15,487 nt of DNA from Bacteroidales bacterium. GTDB taxonomy: Bacteria; Bacteroidota; Bacteroidia; Bacteroidales; WCHB1-69. The first letter of the stretch is position 1. Each line of letters opens with the position of its first letter. The position numbers and the translations under genes were made by a program. The stretch is taken from positions 1 through 15,487 of the forward strand of contig JAQUGA010000038.1 of the NCBI GenBank assembly GCA_028684405.1. The letters are read 5' to 3'. This document shows, piece by piece, positions 15,044-15,487 of the stretch. The notes under the pieces were generated by a model. That model ran no database searches and had not been told where the DNA came from. It saw only the letters and a program-made list of their open reading frames with translations.

Positions 15044-15487
15044 CTAGTTTTCAGATTGTATAAGTTTTAATTTGATTTCCCTTTTTATTTCAAAAGTCTC
15101 TTTTTGATCGAACATTTCCTGAGAATTGATTTTCTTGTTGTTAAAAACAAGAATTGGAAAATCTCCTTTAATTTTCAAAGCATGTTTAATTGAATTCTTA
15201 TTCGGAGATTTGTCAAAGTAAATTACCTTTATTAATGAACTTTTATTTGAAAATTCGAAAATTTTCAGTTTTCGATAAAGGATGTCGTTTCTGTCTTCAA
15301 TAATTAAAAAAAAGGCAACTTGTTATTATTCAAAAACAGTAATAAATGCTCTACACAGCATGTACAAGCGGGCTCACCATAATAGATAATTATTGATTTT
15401 TCTTCAATTGAATCTTTCAGAAAAAAAGGTTTGTTGTTTTCATCATATAGAATTGCATTTTTATAAGATTTTTGACCTTGCAAGGAA
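15044..15487 (-). pseudogene. Frameshifted C-terminal part of an unrecognised, possibly thioredoxin-fold protein
   Basis: The gene enters from the right edge, so its start is not visible. The first frame reads QKSYKNAILYDENNKPFFLK, then SIIIYYGEPACTCCVEHLLL, and reaches a stop at 15304-15306 within a run of eight T (plus-strand A at 15306-15313). One extra T would join it to the second frame, LIIEDRNDILYRKLKIF and onward, which runs to the stop at 15044-15046 with coding-like composition. An in-frame stop lies just upstream of the run in that second frame, so the halves belong together. The restored product would have 147 visible residues. A hydrophobic strand followed by a CTCC cluster and a later GDFPILVFNNKKI strand resemble a thioredoxin or redoxin fold, but I do not recognise a family. 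The break may be real, slippage-based, or a sequencing error. Confidence 0.7.

Overview
The window comes from an AT-rich member of the Bacteroidota. Four things support this. Several genes are preceded by the Bacteroidota -7 promoter hexamer family (TAnnTTTG) on a short leader, and Shine-Dalgarno sequences are almost absent. There is a TonB-dependent receptor with an N-terminal carboxypeptidase-regulatory-like domain. A secreted protein carries a type IX secretion (Por) C-terminal sorting domain. The helicase with a C-terminal HTH domain and the DUF6132-like mini-protein are also typical of the phylum. I cannot place it below phylum. Most of the window looks like ordinary chromosome, with no phage, integrase, insertion sequence, CRISPR array, tRNA or rRNA that I can see.

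Layout. Positions 1-1081 (minus strand) hold a hotdog acyl-CoA thioesterase followed by the start of a B12-binding radical SAM protein that runs off the left edge. Positions 1196-1612 (minus) hold a small unknown membrane protein. Positions 1987-4538 (minus) hold a Pif1/RecD2-like helicase translationally coupled (ATGA overlap) to a small YkgJ-type cysteine-cluster protein. Positions 4539-5032 are a repeat-rich spacer with a family of palindromic repeats and a separate strong hairpin. Positions 5033-7052 (plus) hold a UbiA-type prenyltransferase with a DUF6132-like two-helix membrane protein 11 bases downstream, then a patatin-like phospholipase with its own well-formed promoter, a TTG start and a rare Shine-Dalgarno. 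A strong hairpin terminator at 7102-7135 lies between this convergent block and the next.

Positions 7168-11644 (minus) look like one transcription unit in the order: 183-residue membrane-anchored unknown (TTG start), 809-residue TonB-dependent receptor, 467-residue secreted RCC1-type seven-bladed propeller with a T9SS sorting signal. This is the most interesting functional unit: an outer-membrane transporter with what may be a cell-surface or released binding partner. Positions 12056-14782 (plus) hold pyruvate phosphate dikinase (ppdK), closed by a perfect 24-bp hairpin terminator. Positions 15044-15487 (minus) hold the C-terminal part of an unrecognised, possibly thioredoxin-fold protein whose reading frame is broken at a run of eight A/T, so it does not appear as an intact ORF.

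How they fit together: the prenyltransferase suggests quinone synthesis, ppdK links pyruvate and PEP, the thioesterase and patatin act on acyl chains or lipids, and the receptor operon faces the outside of the cell. No single pathway unites the window.
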